Source: Embleya scabrispora DSM 41855 (GTDB lineage: Bacteria > Actinomycetota > Actinomycetes > Streptomycetales > Streptomycetaceae). From it: a DNA stretch of 64,000 nucleotides. Below, one piece after another: positions 54,250-62,748 of the stretch. Location: contig NZ_KB889741.1 in assembly GCF_000372745.1 (NCBI RefSeq), positions 186,001-250,000 of the forward strand, read 5' to 3'. The notes beneath the pieces were generated by a model. That model made no database searches, had not been told where the DNA came from, and worked only from the letters and a program-made list of their open reading frames with translations. Both the position numbers and the translations under genes were made by a program. How positions within the stretch are numbered: position 1 is the first letter of the stretch; each line of letters starts with the position of its first letter.

Positions 54250-55458
54250 GTGACGGTGGCCGCGCGTTTCGCCGCGGGCCGCCTGCCGCGCACCGTGCAT
54301 CCCGGCGCGTGGTGGCTCTGGGCGCTCGGTCTGGCCACCGCGGCCAGTCGGACCACCAATCCGCTGCTGCTCGCGCTGATCCTGGCCGTCGCCGGTTACG
54401 TGGTCGCCAACCGGCGCAGCGATGCCCCGTGGGCCCTGGCGTTCCGGATGTACCTGTTCCTGGGCCTGTTCATCATCATGATGCGGGTGTTGTTCCGGAT
54501 CCTGTTCGGCGCCGGCGCGGCGAGCGGCCACGTCCTCCTCGATCTGCCCGAACTCCCGCTGCCCGCCTGGGCGGCGGGCATCCACCTGTTCGGCCCGGTG
54601 GTCCTGGAGCACGTGCTCGGCGGGTTCTACGACGGGCTGCGCCTGGCCACCATGATCGTCTGCCTGGGCGCGGCCAACGCACTCGCCAGTCCCAAGCGCA
54701 TGCTCAAGGCGGTGCCGGCGGCGCTGTACGAGGTGGGCGCGGCCGTGGTGGTCGCGCTCTCGGTGGCACCGCAGTTGGTGGAGAGCGTGCAGCGGGTGCG
54801 CAGGGCCCGCCGGCTGCGCGGCGGTGCCCAGCGCGGCATGCGAGCGCTGCGCTCGATCGCCATCCCGGTGCTCCAGGACGCGCTGGATCGTTCGCTCGCG
54901 CTGGCCGCCGCGATGGACTCGCGCGGCTACGGCCGCAACCGGCACCTGCCCCGATCGATCCGGCTGCTCACCGGCATGCTGACCCTGGTGGGCCTGATCG
55001 GCGTGTGCGTGGGGGTGTACGCACTGCTCGACGGCAGCGCCCCACGCTATCTGGGCGCGACGATGCTGCCCGGCGGAATCGTGATCGCGGGCATCGGCTT
55101 CGTGCTGACCGGCCGGCGGATCGACCGCAGTGTCTACCTGCCGGACCGCTGGCGGAGCGCCGAGTTCGCGGTGGCCGGGTGCGGGGTCGGCGCCGGCGCG
55201 CTGGTCCACCTCACCAGCCGGATCGACGCCGGCAACCTCTATCCGTCGCTGAGCCCGTTGGCCTGGCCGGAGTTGGCCCCGCTCCCGGTGCTCGCGCTGG
55301 TCGTCGGCGTGCTGCCCGCGTGGCTGGCCCCGCCGCCTTTGCCGGATACACCCCGCTTCGGCGCGACCGCGCCCGTACCCGTTCCATCCGTCCAGCCCGG
55401 CCCGGCTCCCCGCCCGGCCGCGACCGGCTCTGCCGGCAAGGAGAGATCCGTCCGGTGA
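54250..55458 (+). CDS. ecfT: ECF transporter T component (EcfT/CbiQ family)
   Basis: The 402-residue integral membrane protein has about seven spans. It carries the EcfT coupling-helix motif AMDSRGYGR (about 232-240) plus an earlier RRARRLRG helix, which contact the ATPases. Family members are usually about 250-280 residues; this one has extra C-terminal spans and a Pro-rich tail. The start is ambiguous: GTG 54250 has a GGGACGGG lead, while a TTG at 54223 overlaps the upstream stop. EcfT transmits ATPase movement to the substrate-binding S component. Third gene of the riboswitch 2 operon. Confidence 0.88.
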   Translation: MTVAARFAAGRLPRTVHPGAWWLWALGLATAASRTTNPLLLALILAVAGYVVANRRSDAPWALAFRMYLFLGLFIIMMRVLFRILFGAGAASGHVLLDLPELPLPAWAAGIHLFGPVVLEHVLGGFYDGLRLATMIVCLGAANALASPKRMLKAVPAALYEVGAAVVVALSVAPQLVESVQRVRRARRLRGGAQRGMRALRSIAIPVLQDALDRSLALAAAMDSRGYGRNRHLPRSIRLLTGMLTLVGLIGVCVGVYALLDGSAPRYLGATMLPGGIVIAGIGFVLTGRRIDRSVYLPDRWRSAEFAVAGCGVGAGALVHLTSRIDAGNLYPSLSPLAWPELAPLPVLALVVGVLPAWLAPPPLPDTPRFGATAPVPVPSVQPGPAPRPAATGSAGKERSVR

Positions 55459-57254
55459 TCCGGTTCCGCGACGTCACCATCACCTACGCCGATGCGCGCG
55501 CACCGGCCCTGCGCAACGTCGAACTCACGATCCCCGAAGGTGAGTTGTGTCTGGTCGTCGGTCGCACCGGAGCGGGCAAGTCGACCCTGCTCGGCGCGAT
55601 CAACGGCCTGGTCCCGCACTTCACCGGCGGCACCCTGCGCGGGAGCGTGCTCGTGGACGGCGTGGACACCCGTACCCAGCCGCCGCGCGAGTTCGCACAC
55701 CTGGTCGGGGTGGTCGGTCAGGACCCGCTCGCGGGTTTCGTCACCGATACCGTCGAGGAGGAACTCGCTTACGGAATGGAGCAGTTGGCCATCCCGTCGA
55801 CGGTGATGCGCAAGCGCGTGGAGGAGACTCTCGACCTGCTCGGCATCGCCGAACTGCGGCACCGGCCGCTGCGCACCCTCTCCGGCGGCCAACAACAGCG
55901 GGTCGCGATCGGCTCGGTGCTGACCGCGCATCCGCGCGTCCTGGTGCTGGACGAACCCACCTCCGCTCTCGATCCGACCGCCGCCGAGGACGTGTTGGCC
56001 GCCATCACCCGGCTCGTGCACGACCTCGGTATCACCGCGATCGTCGCCGAGCACCGCATGGAACGCGTGGTGCAGTACGCCGACCGGCTGGTGCACCTGC
56101 CGGGTGATCACACCGTCCGCGACGGCCCGCCCGCCGAGATCCTGGCCACGTGCGACATCGCGCCGCCGGTCGTCGAACTCGGCCGACTGGCGGGCTGGTC
56201 GCCGCTGCCGCTCTCGGTCCGCGACGCCCGGCGCCTGGCACCACCGCTGCGCGAGCGTCTGGCCGACCGTACGCCGCCCGAGGCGCGGGCCGCCGTCCGA
56301 GCGGCCGGACCGCTCCTGAGCGCGCGGCGGATCATCGTCCGCTACGGCGACGTGATCGCGGTACGCGGCCTGGACCTGGACCTGTTCCCCGGCCGGGTCA
56401 CCGCGCTGATGGGCCGCAACGGGTCCGGCAAGTCCTCGCTCCTGTGGGCCCTCCAGGGTTCGGGGCCGCGCCAGGGCGGCACCGTGGACGTGGCCGGCGA
56501 GGACCCGGGCAAGGCCGCGCCGCATCGTGCGCGCGGTCTGGTCGGCCTGGTCCCACAAAGCTCCGGCGACCTGTTGTACCTGGAGACCGTGGATGCGGAA
56601 TGTGCCCAGGCGGACCGGGAATCCGAGGTCGAGCAGGGCTCGTGTCGCGCCCTCCTGAACCGGATCGCGCCCGGCATCGACGGCGCGCTGCACCCGCGTG
56701 ACGTCTCCGAAGGGCAGCGGCTGGCGCTGGTGCTGGCGATCCAACTCGTCGCCGCACCACGGGTGGTGCTGCTGGACGAGCCCACCTGCGGACTCGATTA
56801 CCACGCCAAGCGGCGGTTCGTTCGGGTCGTGCGCGAACTGGCGGACGCGGGCGGCACGGTGGTCCTGGCCACACACGACGTCGAATTCGTCGCGCAGGTC
56901 GCCGATCGGGTCGTGGTGATGGCCGAGGGCGACATCGTGGCCGACGGCCCGACCCCGGACGTGGTGGTGTCCTCACCCGCGTTCGCACCGCAGGTGGCCA
57001 AGATCCTGGCCCCGCTCCCGTGGCTGACCGTCGCCGACGTGGCGGCGGCACTGGACCCCGGCCCCGAGCCTGGCCGCCGCCCCGAGCCCGGCACCGGTCC
57101 AGGCCCAAGTCCAAGCTCAGGTGCCGGTCCAAGTCCCGGCTCAGGTACCGGTCCAAGCCCCGGTCTGGACCCGCAAGCCGACCCCGACCCCACCCCGCAA
57201 GCCGGCCCGCTCCCTGCCCCGACCCACCCCCGCGAGCAGGAGGCGACCCGATGA
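55455..57254 (+). CDS. ecfA: ECF transporter ATPase, two fused nucleotide-binding domains (EcfA-EcfA')
   Basis: The 599-residue product carries both ECF ATPase domains in one chain. NBD1 has Walker A GRTGAGKS (36-43), LSGGQQQR (about 142) and LVLDEPTSALD. NBD2 has Walker A GRNGSGKS (about 320), a divergent signature VSEGQ (about 417) and VVLLDEPTCGLD. A 70-residue Pro/Gly/Ser-rich tail follows, unusual for a cytosolic ATPase. GTG 55455 overlaps the EcfT stop, and its own stop overlaps the S-component ATG. It powers the uptake inferred for this operon. Confidence 0.93.
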   Translation: MIRFRDVTITYADARAPALRNVELTIPEGELCLVVGRTGAGKSTLLGAINGLVPHFTGGTLRGSVLVDGVDTRTQPPREFAHLVGVVGQDPLAGFVTDTVEEELAYGMEQLAIPSTVMRKRVEETLDLLGIAELRHRPLRTLSGGQQQRVAIGSVLTAHPRVLVLDEPTSALDPTAAEDVLAAITRLVHDLGITAIVAEHRMERVVQYADRLVHLPGDHTVRDGPPAEILATCDIAPPVVELGRLAGWSPLPLSVRDARRLAPPLRERLADRTPPEARAAVRAAGPLLSARRIIVRYGDVIAVRGLDLDLFPGRVTALMGRNGSGKSSLLWALQGSGPRQGGTVDVAGEDPGKAAPHRARGLVGLVPQSSGDLLYLETVDAECAQADRESEVEQGSCRALLNRIAPGIDGALHPRDVSEGQRLALVLAIQLVAAPRVVLLDEPTCGLDYHAKRRFVRVVRELADAGGTVVLATHDVEFVAQVADRVVVMAEGDIVADGPTPDVVVSSPAFAPQVAKILAPLPWLTVADVAAALDPGPEPGRRPEPGTGPGPSPSSGAGPSPGSGTGPSPGLDPQADPDPTPQAGPLPAPTHPREQEATR

Positions 57255-58165
57255 GCCCCCCGGCCCCGAGCACGCGTCACACCAGCGCGATCCGGATCAC
57301 CCCGCGCACCGCGCTCGTGCTCACCATCGCCTCGATCGCCGGACTGGCGATGTTCCTGTGGCCGCTGTTCGCCTCGCCGTCGCCCGAATCCGCCGCGCAC
57401 TCCGGGGACGCGCCGCTGATCTTCGCGGTCACCCTGCCGTTCGTGGTCGCGGTGGTACTGGCCGAAATGACCAGCGGCGGGCTGGACTCGAAGGCGCTGG
57501 CCATGCTCGGCGTCCTGTCCGCGATCAACGCCGCGCTGCGCCCACTGGGCGCCGGTACGGCGGGGATCGAGACGGTCTTCTTCATGCTCGTGCTCGCCGG
57601 TCGGGTGTTCGGCCCCGGCTTCGGCTTCGTGCTCGGCTGTACGTCACTGTTCGCCTCGGCCCTGCTGACCGCCGGGGTCGGGCCCTGGCTGCCGTTCCAG
57701 ATGCTCGCCTCGGCCTGGGTGGGGCTGGGTGCCGGCCTGCTGCCCAAGCGGGTGCGCGGCCGTCGCGAGATCGTTATGCTGGCCTGCTACGGCGTGTTCT
57801 CCGCCTACGCCTTCGGCTTCCTGCTCAACATGTGGTTCTGGCCGTTCCTGGCCGACGCACCGGGCATGGTCGGTCCGGCGTTCGTACCCGGCGACGCGGT
57901 CCTGGACAACCTGCACCGGTTCTTCGTCTTCACCGTGCTCACCTCCACCTTCGGCTGGGACACCGGACGCGCGATCACCAACTGCGTCGCCATCGTGCTC
58001 GTGGGCCCGGCGGTGCTGGCCGCGCTGCGCAGAGCCGCCCGCAAGGCGGCCTTCGAGGCACCGATCGTCTTCGAGCCCGTCGAGCGCGTCGAGCCCGTCG
58101 GCCCGCCGCAACCGGCAACGGCGACCGAGACCGAGACCGAGACCGCGCATCAGCCCTGTGCCTAG
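57251..58165 (+). CDS. ECF transporter substrate-binding S component
   Basis: The 304-residue membrane protein has six or so spans (about 25-265). Family-like features include an N-terminal short-side-chain helix, VLSAINAALRPLGAG (residues about 89-103) and FGFVLGCTSLFASALL. It belongs to the S-component type found directly downstream of fused ECF ATPases in actinobacteria. Known cobalamin S components (BtuM, CbrT) are not obviously similar by eye. The cobalamin specificity is inferred from the riboswitch and the neighbouring binding proteins. The acidic, Thr/Glu-rich tail overlaps the convergent next gene by 4 bp. Confidence 0.85.
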   Translation: MSPPAPSTRHTSAIRITPRTALVLTIASIAGLAMFLWPLFASPSPESAAHSGDAPLIFAVTLPFVVAVVLAEMTSGGLDSKALAMLGVLSAINAALRPLGAGTAGIETVFFMLVLAGRVFGPGFGFVLGCTSLFASALLTAGVGPWLPFQMLASAWVGLGAGLLPKRVRGRREIVMLACYGVFSAYAFGFLLNMWFWPFLADAPGMVGPAFVPGDAVLDNLHRFFVFTVLTSTFGWDTGRAITNCVAIVLVGPAVLAALRRAARKAAFEAPIVFEPVERVEPVGPPQPATATETETETAHQPCA

Positions 58166-59355
58166 ACCACGGACCCCCGCACGCTCAAGGCCCCACCACG
58201 GCCGGACCCGTGGCGCCGGCCGACCGGTACACCGGCCGCCGCCCCCGTGCCACCCCCACCGCCCGCGCCGAAGGCACCGGCCCCCGCACCCCCGGCCGCC
58301 GCGATCCGCCGGCGCAGCACCGCCGCCTCGCGCGCATACCGCCGCACCGGGAACTCGTCGGTGTCGGCCACCGCACCCAGGATCCGTACCGCGGCGGCGG
58401 TCGCCTTGACCGCGGCCTCCACCGCGGCCGACTCGGCCACCGACGCCTGGCGCGTGTACGAGATGCCCGCGTCGCGGCGCCGGGCCGCGTCCAGGTAGAT
58501 CGCCCGGGCGGAGTCGACCGCTGCCGCAGCCTCCGCCGGCAGGTGCCGATCGGCCCCGGTCACGAACGCGCCCGCGACGTCCAGCGCGGCCTGGGCCAGC
58601 CCGGTCGCGCACGCCGCGCCGCCCAACCGGCCCGCGTCCAACAGGTCGAACGCGATCCGCAGACCCCGACCCGGCGCCCCGATCAGCCGCTCGGGTTCCA
58701 GGTACACCCCGTCCCAATAGGCGGTGGTGGTCGGGATGGCGCGCAACGCGGTCGCCTCCTCGGGAGCGGCGAAGTAGAGGTACTCGTCGGCGCCGGGGGC
58801 CAGGAAGCAGGAAACGTCCGGTCGGGCCGGACCGGTGCGGGCGAACACGGTGTGGAAGTGCGCCCGGCCCCCGTGCGCGAGGGCGAACTGGGTGCCCTGG
58901 AGCAGGTGCCCGGCGCGGGTGCGCTCGGCCCGGCAGGTGACCGCCGAGGGATCGGCTCCGACATGCGGTTCGGACCGGCTGCCGCCGCCGGTCAGCGCGC
59001 CGTCGAGCATGCCGGGCAGCCACTGCTCGCGTTGCGCGTCGGTGCCGTGCGCCGCGGTCGGCAGGCAGGCCAGTGTGTGCGTGTCCACGGCGCCGGCCAC
59101 CGCCGCCCAGCGCGCGGCGAGTTCTTCCACCACCTGGAGGTAGACCTCGTAGGGCTGGCCGCCGCCCCCGTACCGCACCGGGTAGGGCAGGCCGGACAGG
59201 CCCGCCCGGCCCAGAGCGGTGAACAAACCGGTGGGGTAGCTCGCGTCGGCCTCACACCCGGCGACCCGGGACGCGAGTTCGCGGTCCGCGAACGCCCGGG
59301 TTCGGGCGATCAGGTCGTGGGCTTCGTCGGTGGGGAGCAGACGGTCGACGGGCAC
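58162..59355 (-). CDS. Acyl-CoA dehydrogenase-like flavoprotein
   Basis: The 397-residue product has the acyl-CoA dehydrogenase layout: N-terminal helices, GLSGLPYPVRYGGGG, AHGTDAQREQWLPGML, a central beta domain (AVTCRAERTRAGHLLQG) and a C-terminal helical bundle (ARAIYLDAARRRDAGISYTRQASVAE, VRILGAVA). The usual catalytic Glu region is hard to place, and the Ser/Thr FAD motif reads GGGSRSEPHVGAD, so it may be a divergent member. The C-terminus is Gly/Ala-rich. It starts at GTG 59355 and converges on the ECF operon. No riboswitch precedes it. Confidence 0.75.
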   Translation of the reverse strand: MPVDRLLPTDEAHDLIARTRAFADRELASRVAGCEADASYPTGLFTALGRAGLSGLPYPVRYGGGGQPYEVYLQVVEELAARWAAVAGAVDTHTLACLPTAAHGTDAQREQWLPGMLDGALTGGGSRSEPHVGADPSAVTCRAERTRAGHLLQGTQFALAHGGRAHFHTVFARTGPARPDVSCFLAPGADEYLYFAAPEEATALRAIPTTTAYWDGVYLEPERLIGAPGRGLRIAFDLLDAGRLGGAACATGLAQAALDVAGAFVTGADRHLPAEAAAAVDSARAIYLDAARRRDAGISYTRQASVAESAAVEAAVKATAAAVRILGAVADTDEFPVRRYAREAAVLRRRIAAAGGAGAGAFGAGGGGGTGAAAGVPVGRRHGSGRGGALSVRGSVV

Positions 59356-59751
59356 GGGCGCATCCCTGGGGTGGACGGGCGGGCCGGGAAGGAGGCCCGG
59401 TTCACCTGGTGCCGTGGCCGGGGACGATCCCCGAGCTGGCGGCGCGGACCCGCCGGACCGGGGCCGGGGGATACCAGGACACCTGCGCACGGTAGGTGCA
59501 CAGCCGGTGGCCGGGGATCGTCCGGCGCGACGAAGCCGAGCCGGGTTCTTTGTCGCGGCCCACCTATGGCCTCGCCCGGGCTCCTGCGGGGTACGGATCC
59601 GGCGGTGAGGTGCCGGCACGGCGGTCCCGCGAGCCGGTCGTGGCTTTGGTGCCCGCTGACGGAAAGTGTCGACAGCATTGGTCATTCGGACGAAGAACCC
59701 GGTACGTGGCGCGGCCTAGCGTCGCTCACACACCAACCGGAAGGACGCGAC
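59356..59751. other. Divergent promoter region between acyl-CoA dehydrogenase and M19 dipeptidase genes
   Basis: About 400 bases with no supported gene. A -10-like TAGCGT sits near 59717, about 35 bp before the dipeptidase start; no convincing -35 accompanies it. Confidence 0.4.
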
Positions 59752-60789
59752 ATGAGCGCCGAACTGCACACCCGTGCCGTCGTGGCGGACACGCACAACG
59801 ATCTCCTGATGGCCGTGGTGGAACGACCACCAGGCAGGTGGGCGAGTTTCTTCCGAGAGCAGTGGCTGCCCCAACTGCGCGAGGGCGGGGTGGACATCCA
59901 GGTATTGCCGGTGTTCGTGGACGACCAGTTCCGCCCGGAGGGCGCGCTGCGCCGGACGCTGCGGATGGTCGAGTGCGCCCACGCGATCGCCGAGGGCAAC
60001 CCGGACGAGGTCAAGCTGTGCCTGGACGGCGACGACGTCGACACGGCGCTCGCCGAGGGCAGGATCGCGCTCGTGCTGGCACTGGAGAGCGCGCCGGGGG
60101 TGGACGCCGACCTGGAACTGTTCCGCACGCTGTACCGGCTCGGTGTACGGGTCGCCTCGATCGCGCACTGGGGCCGGTCCGCACTGGGCGACGGCAGCGG
60201 CGAGGACGCCACCGGCAGCCGGCTCACCCACGCCGGCGTCGAGGCGCTGCGCGAGATGGAGCGGCTCGGCATCATCTTCGACATCTCCCACCTGGGGGCC
60301 GTCGGCGTGGCGCACGTGCTGGAGCAGGCCACGCGCCCGCTGATCGCCACCCACTCGGGCGCCCGGGCGCTGTGCGACCACCACCGGAACCTGACCGACG
60401 AGCAGATCCGGGGTGTGGCCGCGACCGGTGGCGTCGTGTGCGTCAACTTCGTGCCCGACTTCCTGTCCGCCGACCGGTCGAAGCAGACCATCGACGGGCT
60501 CGTCGACCACATCGAGCACATCATCTCCCTGGTGGGTGTGGACCACGTCGGGATCGGCCCCGACTTCCTGCAAGAGGTGCTCGCGGACATCACACCACCG
60601 TGCTGCGAAGGCGCGGACTACACCGGTGTGGACGCCTCCGCCGAACTGCCCGGGCTGAACGGCCCGGCCGAACTTCCCGCGCTCACCGAGGCATTGGTGC
60701 GGCGCGGACTGGGTGAGAAGGAGATCATGGCGATCCTTGGCGGTAATGTACAGAGGCTGTTCCGTGCCGAGCTGGGCCTGGCCCGATGA
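59752..60789 (+). CDS. Membrane dipeptidase, peptidase family M19 (renal dipeptidase-like)
   Basis: The 345-residue product carries the M19 metal motifs: DTHND (His15, Asp17), the ALESA bridging-Glu region, DISHLG, ATHSGARALCDHHRNLTDEQI and GIGPDF. These enzymes cleave dipeptides, including ones with D-residues at the C-terminal position. No signal peptide is seen, so it is cytosolic. ATG 59752 follows CCGGAAGGA. Its stop overlaps the M20 gene by ATGA. In this operon it would supply free amino acids, including D-forms, to the downstream enzymes. Confidence 0.92.
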   Translation: MSAELHTRAVVADTHNDLLMAVVERPPGRWASFFREQWLPQLREGGVDIQVLPVFVDDQFRPEGALRRTLRMVECAHAIAEGNPDEVKLCLDGDDVDTALAEGRIALVLALESAPGVDADLELFRTLYRLGVRVASIAHWGRSALGDGSGEDATGSRLTHAGVEALREMERLGIIFDISHLGAVGVAHVLEQATRPLIATHSGARALCDHHRNLTDEQIRGVAATGGVVCVNFVPDFLSADRSKQTIDGLVDHIEHIISLVGVDHVGIGPDFLQEVLADITPPCCEGADYTGVDASAELPGLNGPAELPALTEALVRRGLGEKEIMAILGGNVQRLFRAELGLAR

Positions 60790-61931
60790 CCGGCGCGACG
60801 GCCGATTCCGCGGCCGGCTCGAACGCGTTCGACACCGACGCGATGCTGGCCGACCTGGCCGAACTGGTGCGGTGTGAGTCGTTCTCCGCCGATCTGGCAG
60901 CGGTCGCGCGCAGCGCGGAGGTGGTCGCGGCCCAGGGCGCTCGCCATCTCGGCGTCGAACCGCAACGGATCGTGCTGGACGGGGTGACCCACCTTCAGTG
61001 GACGTTCGGCACCCCGCGCGTCCTGCTGGTCGGGCACCACGACACGGTGTGGCCGATGGGCTCGTTGGCCACCCACCCCTGGTCGGTGGTGGACGGGATC
61101 GCCCGAGGGCCGGGCGTCTTCGACATGAAGGCCGGCCTGGTCCAGATGTTCCACGCGCTCGCCTCGTTGGACTCGCTGGACGGCATCGGCGTGCTGATCA
61201 CCGGGGACGAGGAAGTCGGCTCGACCACCTCGCGCGCCCTGATCGAGGACTCCGCACGCGGCTGCGCGGCGACCTTCGTCCTGGAGGCGTCCGCCGACGG
61301 CGGGGCGCTGAAGACCGGGCGAAAGGGCGGCTCGCAATACGAGTTGGTCGTGCACGGCAGGGCCGCGCACGCGGGCCTGGAGCCGGAGAAGGGCATCAAC
61401 GCGGCGATCGAGGCCGCCCACCTGGTGCTCGCCCTCGGCGCCCTGGCCGACCTGGCGGACGAGGGCGCTTTGGACGGATGGCGCACCACCGTGACCCCCA
61501 CGGTGGTCGAGGCCGGCGCGGTGTCCAACACCGTTCCCGATCGGGCGCGGGTGACCGTGGACGTACGGGTGCCCACGATCAAGGCCCAGGAGCGGGTGGA
61601 CGACTTGATCCGCGGTCTGGGTACGACCGTGCCCGGCGCCCGGATCGAGGTGCTCGGCGGCCCCAACCGGCCGCCGCTGGAGGAGTCCTCCTCCAGCGCG
61701 CTGTTCGACCTCGCCGACCGGGTCGCGAGCGGCAGCGGCCTGCCGCCGCTGCGCGCCGCGGCGGTCGGCGGCGCCTCCGACGGCAACTTCACCGCCGGCA
61801 TCGGCTGTCCGACCCTGGACGGCCTCGGCGCGGTCGGCGGCGGTGCGCACGCCGACCACGAACACGTGATCGTGGCCGAGTTGGCGCCGCGCACGCTCCT
61901 GCTCGCGGGCCTGATCGAGGCGGTCCGATGA
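60786..61931 (+). CDS. M20-family metallopeptidase (carboxypeptidase G2/ArgE/DapE-like deacylase)
   Basis: The 381-residue product has the M20 zinc residues: GHHDTVWP (about 80-87), FDMKAG with the bridging Asp, GDEEVGS with the catalytic Glu, and a C-terminal GGGAHADHEH histidine. The dimerisation domain has RAAHAGLEPEKGINA. M20 enzymes remove N-acyl groups or cleave C-terminal amino acids. Next to an N-acylamino-acid racemase, an N-succinyl-L-amino-acid desuccinylase role is plausible. It overlaps both neighbours by ATGA. Confidence 0.9.
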   Translation: MTGATADSAAGSNAFDTDAMLADLAELVRCESFSADLAAVARSAEVVAAQGARHLGVEPQRIVLDGVTHLQWTFGTPRVLLVGHHDTVWPMGSLATHPWSVVDGIARGPGVFDMKAGLVQMFHALASLDSLDGIGVLITGDEEVGSTTSRALIEDSARGCAATFVLEASADGGALKTGRKGGSQYELVVHGRAAHAGLEPEKGINAAIEAAHLVLALGALADLADEGALDGWRTTVTPTVVEAGAVSNTVPDRARVTVDVRVPTIKAQERVDDLIRGLGTTVPGARIEVLGGPNRPPLEESSSSALFDLADRVASGSGLPPLRAAAVGGASDGNFTAGIGCPTLDGLGAVGGGAHADHEHVIVAELAPRTLLLAGLIEAVR

Positions 61932-62713
61932 GCGCCGTGGTCGTTCGCGAACTGCACGAACTCGACGAGATCGAGGACGCGTTCCGCCTGTTCTGCGAGA
62001 TCTGGGGGACGGGGCCGGGCAACGCGCCGATGTCCGTCGAACAGATGCGCGCACTGTCGCACGCCGGGAACTACGTCGCCGGGGCCTACGTGGACGGGCG
62101 TCTCACCGGCGCCACCGTCGGGTTCTTCGGGGCGCCGATCGCCCGTACGCTGCACTCGCACGTCACCGGCGCCCACGCCGGCCACGCGGCCGGCTTCGCG
62201 CTCAAGGTGCACCAGCGCAACTGGGCGCTGGCCCGCGGTGTCGCCCGGATCACCTGGACCTACGATCCGCTGATCCGGCGCAACGCCCACTTCAACGTGA
62301 CCAAGCTGGGCGGTCGTCCGGACGGCTACATGCCCAACTTCTACGGCTCGGTCGACGACGCGATCAACGGCGGCACCGACACCGACCGGGCCCTGGTGGT
62401 CTGGGATCTGGCCGACCCCAAGGTGATCGCGGCCGTGAACTCCACGCCCATCCCGGTCGCCGTGCCGGCGGACGCGGTGACCGCGCTGGCCGTGCGGGAC
62501 GAGCGGCCGCTGCTGGGCCGCACCGACGCCGCACACCTGCTCGTCGAGGTTCCCGCGGACATCGAGACGCTGCGGCGCACCGACCCGGGTGCCGCCAAGG
62601 AATGGCGGATCGCGCTGCGCGAGGTGTTCGGCGGACTGCTCGCCGACGGCGCCCGGGTGATCGGCTTCCAGGACAAGACCCGCTACATCCTCACGCGCGA
62701 CAGCACCGCGTGA
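61928..62713 (+). CDS. GNAT-type acyltransferase, candidate N-succinyltransferase (COG3375-like)
   Basis: The 261-residue protein has an N-terminal GNAT fold (FRLFCEIWGTG, GAYVDGRLTGATVGFF, ALKVHQRNWALARGVARITWTYDPL). Its C-terminal extension (VNFYGS.., VEVPADIETLRRTDP, FGGLLADGARVIGF) is typical of the predicted acetyltransferases encoded beside N-acylamino-acid racemases. In the known three-enzyme D-to-L route, a GNAT succinyltransferase modifies the D-amino acid before racemisation. It overlaps the M20 gene by ATGA. Confidence 0.85.
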   Translation: MSAVVVRELHELDEIEDAFRLFCEIWGTGPGNAPMSVEQMRALSHAGNYVAGAYVDGRLTGATVGFFGAPIARTLHSHVTGAHAGHAAGFALKVHQRNWALARGVARITWTYDPLIRRNAHFNVTKLGGRPDGYMPNFYGSVDDAINGGTDTDRALVVWDLADPKVIAAVNSTPIPVAVPADAVTALAVRDERPLLGRTDAAHLLVEVPADIETLRRTDPGAAKEWRIALREVFGGLLADGARVIGFQDKTRYILTRDSTA

Positions 62714-62748
62714 CCGCCGACCGACAATCGATCAGGAGTCCAGGCACC

